NCBI RefSeq assembly: GCF_932526225.1 | Contig: NC_064038.1 | Span: 16,665,075 to 16,729,074 of the forward strand | DNA from: Nematostella vectensis | Lineage: Eukaryota > Cnidaria > Anthozoa > Actiniaria > Edwardsiidae | DNA: 64,000 nucleotides | Direction of reading: 5' to 3' | Part shown: positions 9,612 to 21,000 of the stretch, one piece after another | How the letters are laid out: the number at the start of each line of letters is the position of its first letter | Position numbering within the stretch: the stretch's first letter is position 1 | The notes under the pieces: generated by a model | Told to the model about the DNA's origin: nothing | Database searches by the model: none | Seen by the model: the letters and a program-made list of their open reading frames with translations, nothing else | Program-made: the position numbers and the translations under genes

Positions 9612-12600
9612 TTAACGCACATATATTTTCCAATAATCTCCCACTTTGACGTCATTCGTATCGTCATCACACATCATGGTGGACGGCGGTAATATTGCCC
9701 AGCGGTGATTTGCCATGTAAAGCGCGTCGTCATAGAGACGGTCGTCGGTAATCTTGGACGAGTGCCCCCACATGTTTCCCATGCCCCACTCTGTGCAGTT
9801 AGTTCCTGGAAAGAAAGCAATGTTATCCACGCCGTGTTAGTTCCTGGAAAGCAATGTTATCCACGCCGTGGTCAATAGGTGTCTTAAACTAAGAAATCAC
9901 GTGACCATTTGAGAGCCAAATTCAAGACAAACCTATTCTGACAGAAATATTGTCTGGCTGGTTCGTAAGCGCTGAGTTAGTTGCTTTTTATTAGTGTTAT
10001 TCCGCTGCTAAAAGCCTGAGCGCAAGTCGCTTATTGTAGTGAAATTTTAACTGCACGCGGTCTACGCAAAAAAAAGTCTATAGTTTTACTCTTTTGTCGG
10101 GAAAGCATGCAGTTGGACCTTATACCCATTGTCCACATAGCCGGTATTGCGGCGTGAATTAAACAAATCAGGACAATTATTTGTTTCCACAGCAGGCAAA
10201 CGGATGCCGCTCACCTAGCACAGAAGAGTCTTCTTGCCCTCTCGTAAACGAGGCACAGGCCTCTGGTCTGGCGTCCGTCTGACCGTTGAAGTAATGAAGC
10301 ACGGGATATCCCTTGGCATCGGCACTGCTGTAGACATTGAGCTTTCGCTTGCTCTGCTTGGAGCACTGGAAACGAATTTGCGTCAGGTGCAGCGCCCGTA
10401 GAAGTGCGAGGAGGATCTGGGGCGAGATGGCGAAATTTTGCGGGTAGGACATTACACTGTTGATGTAGCTGTCTACTGTAGTGCCCATTATCAGGGAGGG
10501 AGGTTGAGTCGTATTTGTCACCTCTATATTGGATACAATAAGCCAGCCACCTGTGGGAACAATTTATAAAGTTATAAAGGGAACGGGGAAACGATGAGAT
10601 TTGGATGATTTTCATGAAAAAGAGCAAAGGCGTGGGAAATCACAGAATTGGTCTCTTGTCCCTGCGTATTTCCAAAACAATCAAAGAAGTCAAGGTAACC
10701 TCTAAAATATCACTAACGATTAAGCAACTTCTAAAACTAAACGTTTATGCACAGCATACGTGACTCCAAATTTCTCTAAATAAAATGACAATAAAAATTG
10801 TCGAGGTCTTAACAAAGGGGTGAAGATGATATGTGATTTCAAAGAGAATTTAAGAGATTAAACTGCCCAAGTAAAATGTTTGAAACACCCATCCTGGATT
10901 AAGGTGTCACAAAAGGTCATCGAAGCGGAAGGTCCACGAGCGTGCTACAAGCTAAACTAAGCAAACCATCAATTATAGACAAAATCTAAATTATTCTTAA
11001 AAGATAAACAAAATTTCAGGACTTCCTTTGTCAAGATAAAAAAAAATGAAATACCAAACGACATTTAGCTCTAACATAAACAATTTTTCGACCCGTTCTG
11101 TAACATTAGTATAGGTGATCACACGGCTTTGAGAACAATTTGAAAAATTGGCACGTCGGCTCGTGCAATTTCAGCTTTTGAAAAACTCACGAGTGGAAAT
11201 TATCATACCTTTTATAATATACATGGCAAAAGTTTATAGAAACAGACATTCCTTGTGTCTCAAATGCGCCATGTATATTATGAAACAAGTTATATTAGAC
11301 TCTTGGATGGGTGCTCATCCACGAGAATAATACAAAAGTGAAATAATTTAGTGGTTTTATCAATGGAAAGCTTGCTATTTTACTGGAACGGAAATGGGAT
11401 GTTAAGTCACAAGTCTCGTGCTTAGTATGTTGCGTCACAAGTCACGTGCTTACCATGTTGCGTCACAAGTGCTTACCGCCATCAGTTGTCATGTCACAGT
11501 ATGTCTTGTACGCCTCCCACGTGACGTTGGGTTGTATCCAATAGTAACCGTCAGTCACGTGATCCATGCCGATGATTGCCTTGCAAGACAAGGCCGGGTG
11601 GTCACGTGACCAGCCGTTTTGAGCTGAAAACGAATGTATTGGTGTGAGAATGAAAGACAAGTAGCAAGCCAAGTAGAGGCCCCAGCACTCAACCGTCTTC
11701 ACAAATGTTCGCGAAATTATTTTGAAACCTTGATTTATCGGATATCCTCGGAAAAAAATATCGTTACTGTAAAGTGCATCGTCATGTAAGTTGTTATGTC
11801 ACCAGAGATTCGTTATGTCGTTATTTCACATATATGCACCACTTACTGTGCTCGCAGTTTCTTCCGGTGAATCCAGGCAAGCATGTGCAGACGTAGTAGG
11901 TGTCATTTGATATTGGAACATTAACTGCCTCACACCATCCATGTGAGGAGCATGGATTTAGTACACAGGGATCCTGATAAACGGAATGAAATGTATATTG
12001 AGGGAAAGTTAATTTATTATCCCGGGGGGGAGGGGCTTGAGGATACAGTGGGGGAGGGGAGGTCTAAAGGGGGGCGTCGAAAGTGTGTGGATTTTAAAAA
12101 GGGAGGGCACTGATTTCTTTGGGTGTTGTCTCTTCTTAATAATATGACCAAGCGTCAAATCAGGCTTCTTAGTTTAGCGAGTTTCGGTTTGGGGGCAGTT
12201 ATTTGGCATGCACAATCCAGGATACGTATAAAGACACGTTTTATCTATGCAAATTCAAACCTGATTCATGGTTTCCACTATATAATATTTATAAAGAGCT
12301 TATATTCCATATTCAAAATTTTAACAAAAGGTTTTAATGCTACAAGAGCTCATTCTTTATTATCCGTTCACTCGCTCATATCTGATTTGCTGTCTTCCTC
12401 TCTCTCTCTTACTTTTCTTTCTCGTGCTGCACTTTTCTCGCAAGGAGAAGAACGAAAAGCCTTTTTGCTTCTTCTGGGTCATATATAGCATAAACTTTTT
12501 CAGGTTGACAACCTGGATTTAGTCGAATCTTAGAGAAATTGAGTGCCTTCACTTTTTCTGAATTTATTATGTTTTCAGCGAATTCTTTCCCTTCACTTTC

Positions 12601-13621
12601 TGACCAGCTTGCAGCGAATCTCTTGTTCGCGTTCTTTTGAGATTGTTGTTGCAGTTTCTTCCTTTGCTCCTTCTTACTTCGGTTTTCGGGAGGGGGGAGG
12701 CAGCGAAAATATGGGAGAAGCGTAAGGAGGGGGGGCATGGAAAAATGTTGTTCCACCTGTGGGGGGGGGGCAACTATTTTAACCTCTTACTTTTATCGAA
12801 ATCCTCATCCCCCCCTCCCTCTCGGGTGTCTTGCTTAAAGTACCTTCTGGTAATACTCGGTGTGTCGGTCTTGCTTAAAATACCTTCTGGTAATACTCGG
12901 TGTGTCGGTCTTGCTTAAAGTACCTTCTGGTAATACTTGGTGTGTGTGTCTTGCTTAAAGTACCTTCTGGCAATACTCGGTGTGTGTGTCTTGCTTAAAG
13001 TACCTTCTGGTAATAATCAGCAGTTTTGTCTTGCTTAAAGTAGCTCTCCTTTCCTTGTTTTGTCTGGTAATTCAGCTCACAGACCTGCTGGTCGCTGTCG
13101 TCATGGTAATAGTTGTATGAGCGACACGTCTGATTGCGCGCGCATAGCATTCCGCATTCGAGGACGCCGCTGACCAGGCATGTGCTCATCACGTGGTTTG
13201 TTAGTGTATATCCTGTAATACCGTATAACCAATGAACGAGAAGTAATAGTATCACGTGATTTGTCAATCTATCATCGCATGCGTTTTGTTGTTCTCTATT
13301 TCCTATAGACTTAGATCATGTTTTGTCTTACTTGGGATGCAGGAAATAATTCACTTAAGATAAAAAGAACACATGTTGGAACATTATTTTATATATTGCA
13401 AAAACCCGTTTTTATTCATAAGATTGATGGCCTTACATTAGGGCAATAATAAAACAAGTGTTTAAAAGCAATTTTTGTCATTATCACGGCCATTTATTTG
13501 CTTAATGACCGTTCCTATATATTGGCTTCCTACCTTGAAAAGAGGTGAAGACATTCTGAATAGACGTCGCGTAGCAAAATCCTATTACCATGGCAACGGT
13601 AATAACAGCACGTGGTAGCAT
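9612..13621 (-). CDS. Secreted PAN-EGF-fibrinogen-like protein (skeletal organic matrix protein 5-like), complete
   Basis: Exons on the minus strand: 13621-13534, 13212-13004, 11973-11847, 11623-11477, 10550-10215, 9805-9612. Total 1101 nt, 366 residues, all phases compatible (1,0,1,1,1). Exon 1 is a signal peptide (MLPRAVITVAMVIGFCYATS). Exon 2 is a PAN/apple-type cysteine module (CLVSGVLECGMLC...CELNYQ). Exon 3 is one EGF domain (DPCVLNPCSSHGWCE...CTCLPGFTGRNC). Exons 4-6 form a fibrinogen-like domain: SCKAI...DGYYWIQP, then YCDMTTDGGGWLIVSN across an intron, ending WKIYVR. Several N-glycosylation sequons (NQT, NDT, NVT, NTT). Function unknown; the architecture fits an extracellular adhesion or recognition lectin, and 'skeletal matrix' is only the coral name for this family. 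The next gene to the right has the same layout. Confidence 0.9.
9801..9876 (-). repeat. 38-bp duplication of the last-exon acceptor
   Basis: The sequence TTAGTTCCTGGAAAG...TTATCCACGCCGTG occurs twice, 38 bp apart (the proximal copy has four extra bases). On the gene strand this gives two CTTTCCAG/GAACTAAC acceptors, at 9805 and 9843. Only the proximal one keeps frame; use of the distal one shifts the frame because 38 is not a multiple of 3. Confidence 0.8.
11408..11480 (-). repeat. 28-bp repeat carrying the exon 4 donor of the first secreted-protein gene
   Basis: CACAAGT...GTGCTTAC recurs at 11408, 11436 and 11464. On the gene strand the exon end GGCG/GTAAGCAC is copied as ATG/GTAAGCACG one unit downstream and as a mutated TACTAAGCAC in the next. 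The intact extra donor would add intron-derived codons. Confidence 0.75.
12829..13015 (-). repeat. 40-bp minisatellite spanning the PAN exon donor
   Basis: Five units spaced exactly 40 bp (TACCTTCTGG at 12841, 12881, 12921, 12961, 13001; the 12881 copy follows an A rather than G). On the gene strand each holds the exon 2 end TATTACCAGAAG/GTACTTTAAGC or a near copy. The copy at 13001 is the functional junction because it continues the PAN reading frame. Confidence 0.9.
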
Positions 13622-14627
13622 CTTAATACCTAGCTCCTAAAAAGTTAATGGTCAATAAGGGCAATAATAAAATATTTACTATGGGAAAGGTCATAATAAA
13701 ATATTTACTAGAGCTGTTCAGATAACAAATACATAATGTGTGCAACTAAATTTTACAATATATATTTTATGTTGCTTGATGCTACAGTTCATTCCCGACA
13801 ACTCAACGCTCTAAGGGAGGTCGAAATTTTTTCGAGTTATTGGGAATTCAAGTTATCAAAAATTGCTAGTGCTATCTGATGTCTCGCCAAATGTGTTGGC
13901 CAAGACTGCACATTATAACAAAACAAGTTCAAAAGAGAGATGTGTAGATTTGTTAGCATTTGTTCTATAGGACGTTATAATAAATAGGAGAAATCATCAA
14001 ATTTGGCGGAGGCTTCGAGTTATCGTATTGTTCAAGGTTGTGTTGTACTCCATGTGACTTAACAAGGGTTTCGAATTCACATTTTTAAGATTCATCTTTA
14101 GTCGTTAATTACAATAATCGCATCTAGCAGCATTATGGCGTAATAAGGGAAGCGGCCCGTTCTTCTAGCAATCTACTCACGAATTTGAAGACATTGATGC
14201 TGACTATGTTGACTATCGGCATCATTTGACCCCAGGCGTGTTTGTGTATGCGTATTAGTTGCGATTGTTTCGAGAATCGTTTCTCAACTAAAACTAAAGA
14301 GAGAATCTTGCTTTTAACTTTTAGTAATATAAAAACAGACTGATGGAAAGTTATCGGTCCGACGTAACGCCAGAAACACCTACCTTAGCGTTATTATTAA
14401 GAACTTTAAAGAACTGCACCAGCCTCTCTTTTGTTTTTGCATTTCTTACAACTTTAAAACATGATCATTGCATTTGAAGTCACGTGATGATCAATAGTAT
14501 ATGCCCACAAGTTCAACGGTTCGGCGATCAAAATAATAGTTTTTTTTTAATAGATTATTTAGGCCAGTTGATGGTTACAAGGAGACACTTATCACAAGGT
14601 TCCTATTTAAAAAAATAGATAACAACA
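13622..14627. other. Upstream region of the first secreted-protein gene; nothing further recognised
   Basis: AT-rich, no supported ORF. A short direct repeat (AATAATAAAATATTTACTA) occurs twice near 13660-13710. The stretch 13800-14050 has several TCGAGTTAT / CAAGTTATC motifs typical of decayed terminal repeats, but no pair could be closed. The promoter was not identified. Confidence 0.4.
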
Positions 14628-15000
14628 GGTATCCCAAGCTCACAGTGTGTAATCACGCTACGTTGTGACTTAGTTTGTATTAAACATATGGAGTTAGAAT
14701 GAGCCTATCATTATACTATGAAATAATGTTTTAAGAATCACAATAATATTTGATTTTTGTGTCCTCAATGTAGTCTGGTTGAAATTCTAAACTATTTGGA
14801 CGAGTAGGCTCAGTTTCCTACCATACAATCAGAGAAGAACCGTAGCCTACTCCGACTGCCTGACCGCCCTGAAAGTTGAACTAATTCGCTTCCAGCTCGC
14901 TCGGAATTCCTCGGTTGGGGATAGCGACAGTACACCCGTATCCCATAATACAAACTAAGTCACAACTGGCGTGATCACACACCGATAGCTTTTGGATACC
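14628..15000. mobile_element. MITE with about 60-bp imperfect terminal inverted repeats
   Basis: The left end GGTATCC...GTGTGTAATCACGC...GTTGTGACTTAGTTTGTAT is mirrored at 14945-15000 (ATACAAACTAAGTCACAAC...GTGATCACACAC...GGATACC). 373 bp, no ORF. No convincing target duplication in the flanks, so the superfamily is left open. Confidence 0.75.
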
Positions 15001-16640
15001 TTTGCGAGCACCAGGCCCCTGGGGTGGCAGAGCTTTCACAGTAATTTATTCCCTTGGGGGGGGGGTTGACTCTCCATAAAAGTAGACGGGGGTGGTCGTC
15101 ACATCTTGGAGGGTATAAAATTTCGACCAACTACCATCCCTTAGGGGTTGTTAAAGGATTTCGTTTTCTTCCGATTCTACTATCTCGTAGGGTTAAAAAT
15201 TCCTTCGACCACACCCAATTTGCTATCTCTTAGGGGTAACAATTTCTGTTGATCACGCCCAAAATGTTAACCTTCCCTTAGGGTTAAAATCGATTTTGCC
15301 GACGATCACCCGTTTCTGTATTTATCGAATTCCCCCCCCCCCCCCCCCCAGAATTTATAATTATTTATTTGCTCCATAGACCAAAAATCATACTTATAGA
15401 AAAAAGGTTTGATGGACATTCTGTATTTGGTTCCATTAATTAAAACCCATAGGAAAGACTAGAAGTACAAGAAAACAAAGCAGTTTAAATGTCTCTCCTT
15501 TAGTTAGTATGAAAGTGCTTGAGTTGCTAATGCAGTTTTATCCTTGTGAAATCTAACAAAGTGTCTTTGCCCGTTTGCATCATCTACACTCAACCAGAAG
15601 CCTACCCCCGCGTAGTGAGAACGCTACCGTACCGCTACCTCCGACATGATTAGGTCCTCAGCTAGCGTAAGTCAGTCAGTTATCGGTTTCACTTGGTAAC
15701 GGGGTGATTGCAACAAAATAAGCGTTTAAAATAAATTGAACAGCTGAAAAGAAATCCATTGTTCCCATCGGCATCTCCCGGATAAAAGGAGCCATTAGTG
15801 TAATGACGTACTGTCCGGGGGCCTCGACGAACTGACGCGATTTGATATTTACAATTTGTTGTCACACATCCAAGGCACTGCGATTTGATTCTATTAACAT
15901 GTCTATATAAAAATAAAGTAATCAGTTCAGAAAATTTTCTACTACTCTTGAAGGAACGAGGAGACTGATCGAAATGTTTTGAAAAGAAAATATTATTAAG
16001 TAATAACGCACAGCCTCATCCCCAGTCTTCCAGGTTAAATTTATTTTTTGTTACGTTTTTTTATGGGTTTATTCAGCTGTGAGCAGAGTTCCTTTTTCTA
16101 ATCGAGTAATGCGATAGCATTACTCGAAGAAAAGTAAATATTCATTTTCGGCAGTGCTGGAAAACTCTTAGATTTCCTTTAAAATCAGGAATGATGAAAA
16201 CAAGACAGCAGATCAGAAATACTTGGAAAAATTTGAAAAACGTTAAATATTACAGTAAAAATAAATCAGGGGAAAACGAAACAACAATAAAAATGTCAAC
16301 ATAGGGAAAGAAGGAAGAAGCAGATAAAAGTATATTTTAATGAGGTATAAAAAATAATTCTAGAAAAAAATCGTCCAAGTCATGACTTTATAAACAAATA
16401 AACCGTATCCTTGATCTAAAATCTGTTCAAATAGAAGAAAATCCCCGCCATTATAGATTGACGTCTCCTAGCTTTGCATTTTCTTTTTCTACAAGCTCTG
16501 TCTTACTTTCATTACCTCCTCCAACAGCTCAAAATATACTACATCATGTCAAAAGTCAAACTTACCTGCAACATTATTTCATTTTTTGTGATTGTTATTG
16601 TCTGGCCTTTTTTTAGCGGTACTCTCAGAACGTAGTTCGT
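15001..16640. other. Intergenic, low-complexity and decayed repeats
   Basis: 15050-15350 contains five or so diverged copies of a CCCTTAGGGGT-like motif with ACCAACTACCATC / ACCACACCCAATT neighbours and ends in a C homopolymer. The rest is AT-rich with no supported gene. Confidence 0.45.
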
Positions 16641-16644
16641 CTAC

Positions 16645-16812
16645 CTCACCTTTCCCTTAGTGTATACTTTCTTCCCTCTTGGTGTATCCTTTTTTCCGTT
16701 AGTGTATCATTTTTACCCTAGTGTATCCTCTTTTTCCTTAGTGTATCGTTTCTTCCCTTAGTGTAACCTTTTTTTCCCTTACCTTTCCCTTCGTGTATCC
16801 TTTCTTCTCCTT
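16645..16812. repeat. Pyrimidine-rich tandem repeat
   Basis: Seven to eight degenerate units of about 20-24 bp with the core CCCTTAGTGTATCCTTT. Pyrimidine-rich on the plus strand. Confidence 0.75.
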
Positions 16813-17840
16813 CGTTGCTCGTGACAGAAATGGCTGTTTTCCTTGAGTACCGGAACTTCTAAGCCTTTCTTGTGTTAATAGACTACTGTAGCTCTCTGTT
16901 TATGCAGCAATGTGTCTATTTGCTTTTGGAAAGACCTAATATCATCCATTAGGCGGATATATCGGATAGTCTGGTATTTTGAAGCACACATTCTAAGAGA
17001 AACCAAAAGCGTTAAGAAAAAGAGCATTAAGAGAATTCAAACAAATTACTATCCGTTGTGTTCTTTCGTTGAAAACAGTATTACTGGTACTGTGGGCAGC
17101 TGCTTGTATATATCATGTTCACACTTGAATTTCAAGAAACCTTTTCTTAATTTCTCCATTTTTCAAAGTATATCTTGATCGTTAACTAATTAAATTTGTG
17201 TCAATATCTGTTCTATTCTTATCAGAAATTCAATTTTGGTCTAAATTAAAATTTTCGACAGAGGCATTACTAAAGACATCAAGATCCAGACACCCAGGCA
17301 ATTGTTTAGATAAATGTATGAGTTTCATGATACATATAATATGTTATGGAGTGGATCTGAAAAGATTATTTATTATGCAATTAAAAGAGTTTTAACCAAT
17401 CAAATAAATAAGACGGCATTCCCTGCAACCATAAATTTATTCCTATTTATTACAATAAAGCATTTCTAGTTTTTAATCCATGGCTATAAGTAAACTAATT
17501 TCCGTGTGTCTTATATTCATGCACATTTGATGATAACTCGTCAATTCGTGTAGACTGGTTTCAAGAGGTCGGTGAAAAAGATTGTAGTAATATCATTTGG
17601 ATACACTGAACAAAGTCAGTCTTCCTGTAAAACTTCACCTAAAATTCCTTCTCACCCAATATTTGGGACCCAGCCTGCTACCTATTTACACCCAAACTTG
17701 TCGCACCTAGGAATATAAGTGGTAAATGAAAATTGACGGTCAAATGATCATCTAGAAGGAGTGCCTTTTCACTGTAGTTGTTACCAGGGTAACCGCCAAG
17801 TACACCCACGTGACCCATTGCAAAGTCCCTGACAGTGCCA
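16813..17840. other. Intergenic, no gene recognised
   Basis: Two short plus-strand frames (88 and 65 codons) have ordinary AT-rich composition and no recognisable domain, splice context or homologue. Confidence 0.4.
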
Positions 17841-17844
17841 GCTA

Positions 17845-18066
17845 CCCAAGAGCACCTTGATATAACGGGCACTCCAGAAGAACACCTTGATATAACGGGC
17901 ACTCCCGAAGAACATCTTGATATAACATGCACTTCTGCTAAGGTTGTCCTTCAGTAACGCTTGTTATAGCAAGGTATTCTTCAGGAGCGCCCTATATAGT
18001 AAGGCGGTCTTCTGGATAGAGTTGATAACAAGCGGCAACTGTTGAAGTCAGTTATATCAAGGCCAC
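17845..18066. repeat. Fold-back cluster of CCTTGATATAAC motifs
   Basis: Three direct units of about 35 bp (AACACCTTGATATAACGGGC, position about 17852-17925) are followed by inverted relatives (GTTATAGCAAGG at 17962, GTTATATCAAGG at 18051). The two halves can pair, as in a fold-back or MITE remnant. It ends just beyond the stop codon of the second secreted-protein gene. Confidence 0.6.
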
Positions 18067-18078
18067 GCCAGCCGCGTC

Positions 18079-21000
18079 TTACGGCGCATTCCTAACCCCT
18101 ACTGCCACAAGCTTTGGATCAACATCACTGTGCCCATTTTCCCCAAATGCTACCCCAGATTCTGTGGGACATGCATGGCGATAGTAGTTATTGCTTGTAT
18201 CCCCTTTCCAGTTACCGCATTCTTTATAAGAGGTGTGGAATTTACTGATCATGACCCCAGTGATGAACGTCTCGTTGCATAGCAGGAGCTCGTACTCTAG
18301 GGAGGACGCTGGGCTGATCTTTTTCCACAATTCGTTCACTTTCGATGAATGTCCATAGCAGTCCGCGAACATCTTCCCTTTACCCTCAGTTTGTCTAAAA
18401 TAGGCGTGTTTCGGTGGGTTCGTGGACAGATTTGTGAATAAAACTTCGTTGAACTGCAACAGTGGAAATAGCATTTATTTATTAGGAGATTATAATTTTC
18501 TTTTTTTGTGAGCAGAGAAGCTCAGAGAAAGAAGCTAACGTTAATTGTGGTGGAAACCATTATGGCTTGGTGGCTGTGCTGGTGATAATAGGAGGGAAGG
18601 GTTGGGAAGGGATGCCTCTACCTTGATGTAATGGCGATGAAAATAACAGGGGAGGGGCGGGAAGTCAGGCCTTCGCCACGATATAATGGCGATGAAAATA
18701 ACAGGGGAGGGGAGGGGCGAGAAGCGATGCCTTTACCGCGACATTGTGGTGGTAGTGATAAGAGGGGAGTGAAAAGGCATGTCTGTTACCTTTTATGTTA
18801 TGAGGGGAGGGAAGGGATGCCTTTACCGTGATATTATGATGGTGAAAAATACAGGGGAGGGGAGGGAAGGGATGCCTTTACCGTGATGTTATTGCAGTCA
18901 GTGCGATATCCATTATTGGGGAACCTAAGGCTTTCATTGTAAGTGACTTCCGTTCTTGGGTCCACCTGGCCGTCGCTAGCGTAGCACATGGTCCACCCTC
19001 CCCCTTCGCTTGTCATGTCGCAGTAAGCCTTGAATGCTACGCCTTCATAGGCCGGTTTGATGATGTAATGGCCGTCGGTTTCGTTAGGCCTCGCCAACTT
19101 GAGAGTCTGGCAATCTGACGAAATGAAAAACTGTAAGTTAAATCAAGTCGAACTTCCAAGGAAGTCATTATGTTATATATATTTTTCGTTTGATTGGTGT
19201 ATGGAGGGTTCTGCCCGCGACACAAAAAAATGGCCTGTCCGACGGCAAGTCTTTCTAAACTAGCCTGATGCACTCTCCTTGTGGACGGCAAGTCTTTCTA
19301 AACTAGCCTGAAGCACTCGCCTTGTCTTGTGGACGGCAAGTCTTTCTAAACTAACCTGATGCACTCGCCTTGTCTTGTGGACGGCAAGTCTTTCTAACCT
19401 AGCCTGAAGCACTCGCCTTGTGGACGACAAGTCTTTCTAAACTAGCCTAATGCACTCGCCTTGTGGACGGCAAGTCTTTCTAACCTAGCCTGAAGCACTC
19501 GCCTTGTGGACGACAAGTCTTTCTAACCTAGCCTGAAGCACTCGCCTTGTGGACGACAAGTCTTTCTAAACTAGCCTAATGCACTCGCCTTGTGGACGGC
19601 AAGTCTTTCTAACCTAGCCTGAAGCACTCGCCTTGTGGACGACAAGTCTTTCTAAACTAGCCTGAAGCACTCGCCTTGTGGACGACAAGTCTTTCTAAAC
19701 TAGCCTAATGCACTCGCCTTGTGGACGACAAGTCTTTCTAAACTAGCCTGATGCACTCGCCTTGTGGACGACAAGTCTTTCTAAACTAGCCTGATGCACT
19801 CGCCTTGTGGACGACAAGTCTTTCTAAACTAGCCTGAAGCACTCGCCTTGTGGACGACAAGTCTTTCTAAACTAGCCTGATGCACTTGGCTTGTGGACGA
19901 CAAGTCTTTCTAACCTAGCCTGATGCACTCGCCTTGTGGACGGCAAGTCTTTCTAAACTAACCTGATGCACTCGCCTTGTGGACGACAAGTCTTTCTAAA
20001 CTAGCCTGAAGCACTCGCCTTGTGGACGACAAGTCTTTCTAAACTAGCCTGATGCACTTGGCTTGTGGACGACAAGTCTTTCTAAACTAGCCTGAAGCAC
20101 TCGCCTTGTGGACGACAAGTCTTTCTAAACTAGCCTGAAGCACTCGCCTTGTGGACGACAAGTCTTTCTAAACTAACCTGATGCACTCGCCTTGTGGACG
20201 ACAAGTCTTTCTAAACTAGCCTGATGCACTACCCTTGTGGACGGCAAGTCTTTCTAAACTAGCCAGATGCACTCACCTTGTGGACGGCAAGTATTTCTAA
20301 ACTAGCCAGATGCACTCGCCTTGTGGACGACAAGTCTTTCTAAACTAGCCTGATGCACTTGAATTGTGGACGACAAGTCTTTCTAAACTAGCCTGATGCA
20401 CTCGCCTTGTCTTGTAGACGGCAAGTCTTTCTAAACTAGCCTAATGCACTCGCCTTGTGGACGACAAGTCTTTCTAAACTAGCCTGAAGCACTCGCCTTG
20501 TGGACGACAAGTCTTTCTAAACTAACCTGATGCACTCGCCTTGTGGACGACAAGTCTTTCTAAACTAGCCTGATGCACTACCCTTGTGGACGGCAAGTCT
20601 TTCTAAACTAGCCAGATGCACTCACCTTGTGGACGGCAAGTATTTCTAAACTAGCCAGATGCACTCGCCTTGTGGACGACAAGTCTTTCTAAACTAGCCT
20701 GATGCACTTGAATTGTGGACGACAAGTCTTTCTAAACTAGCCTGATGCACTCGCCTTGTCTTGTAGACGGCAAGTCTTTCTAAACTAGCCTAATGCACTC
20801 GCCTTGTGGACGACAAGTCTTTCTAAACTAGCCTGAAGCACTCGCCTTGTCTTGTGGACGGCAAGTCTTCCTAAACTAGCCTGAAGCACTCGCCTTGTCT
20901 TGTGGACGACAAGTCTTTCTAAACTAGCCTGAAGCACTCGCCTTGTGGACGACAAGTCTTTCTAACCTAGCCTGAAGCACTCGCCTTGTGGACGACAAGT

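Noticed and set aside
12409-12756. 115-codon minus-strand ORF between exons of the first secreted-protein gene
   Set aside because: Lysine- and glutamine-rich, no recognised domain. The gene's frame closes perfectly without it; it may be a decayed repeat.
16912-17395. Two small plus-strand ORFs
   Set aside because: AT-rich composition, no recognisable domain, splice context or partner exons.
19037-19291. Minus-strand ORF starting in the 43-bp array and reading toward exon 4
   Set aside because: It is out of frame with the exon's cysteine-rich frame and includes array sequence. The acceptor at 19114 with phase 2 completes the gene correctly.
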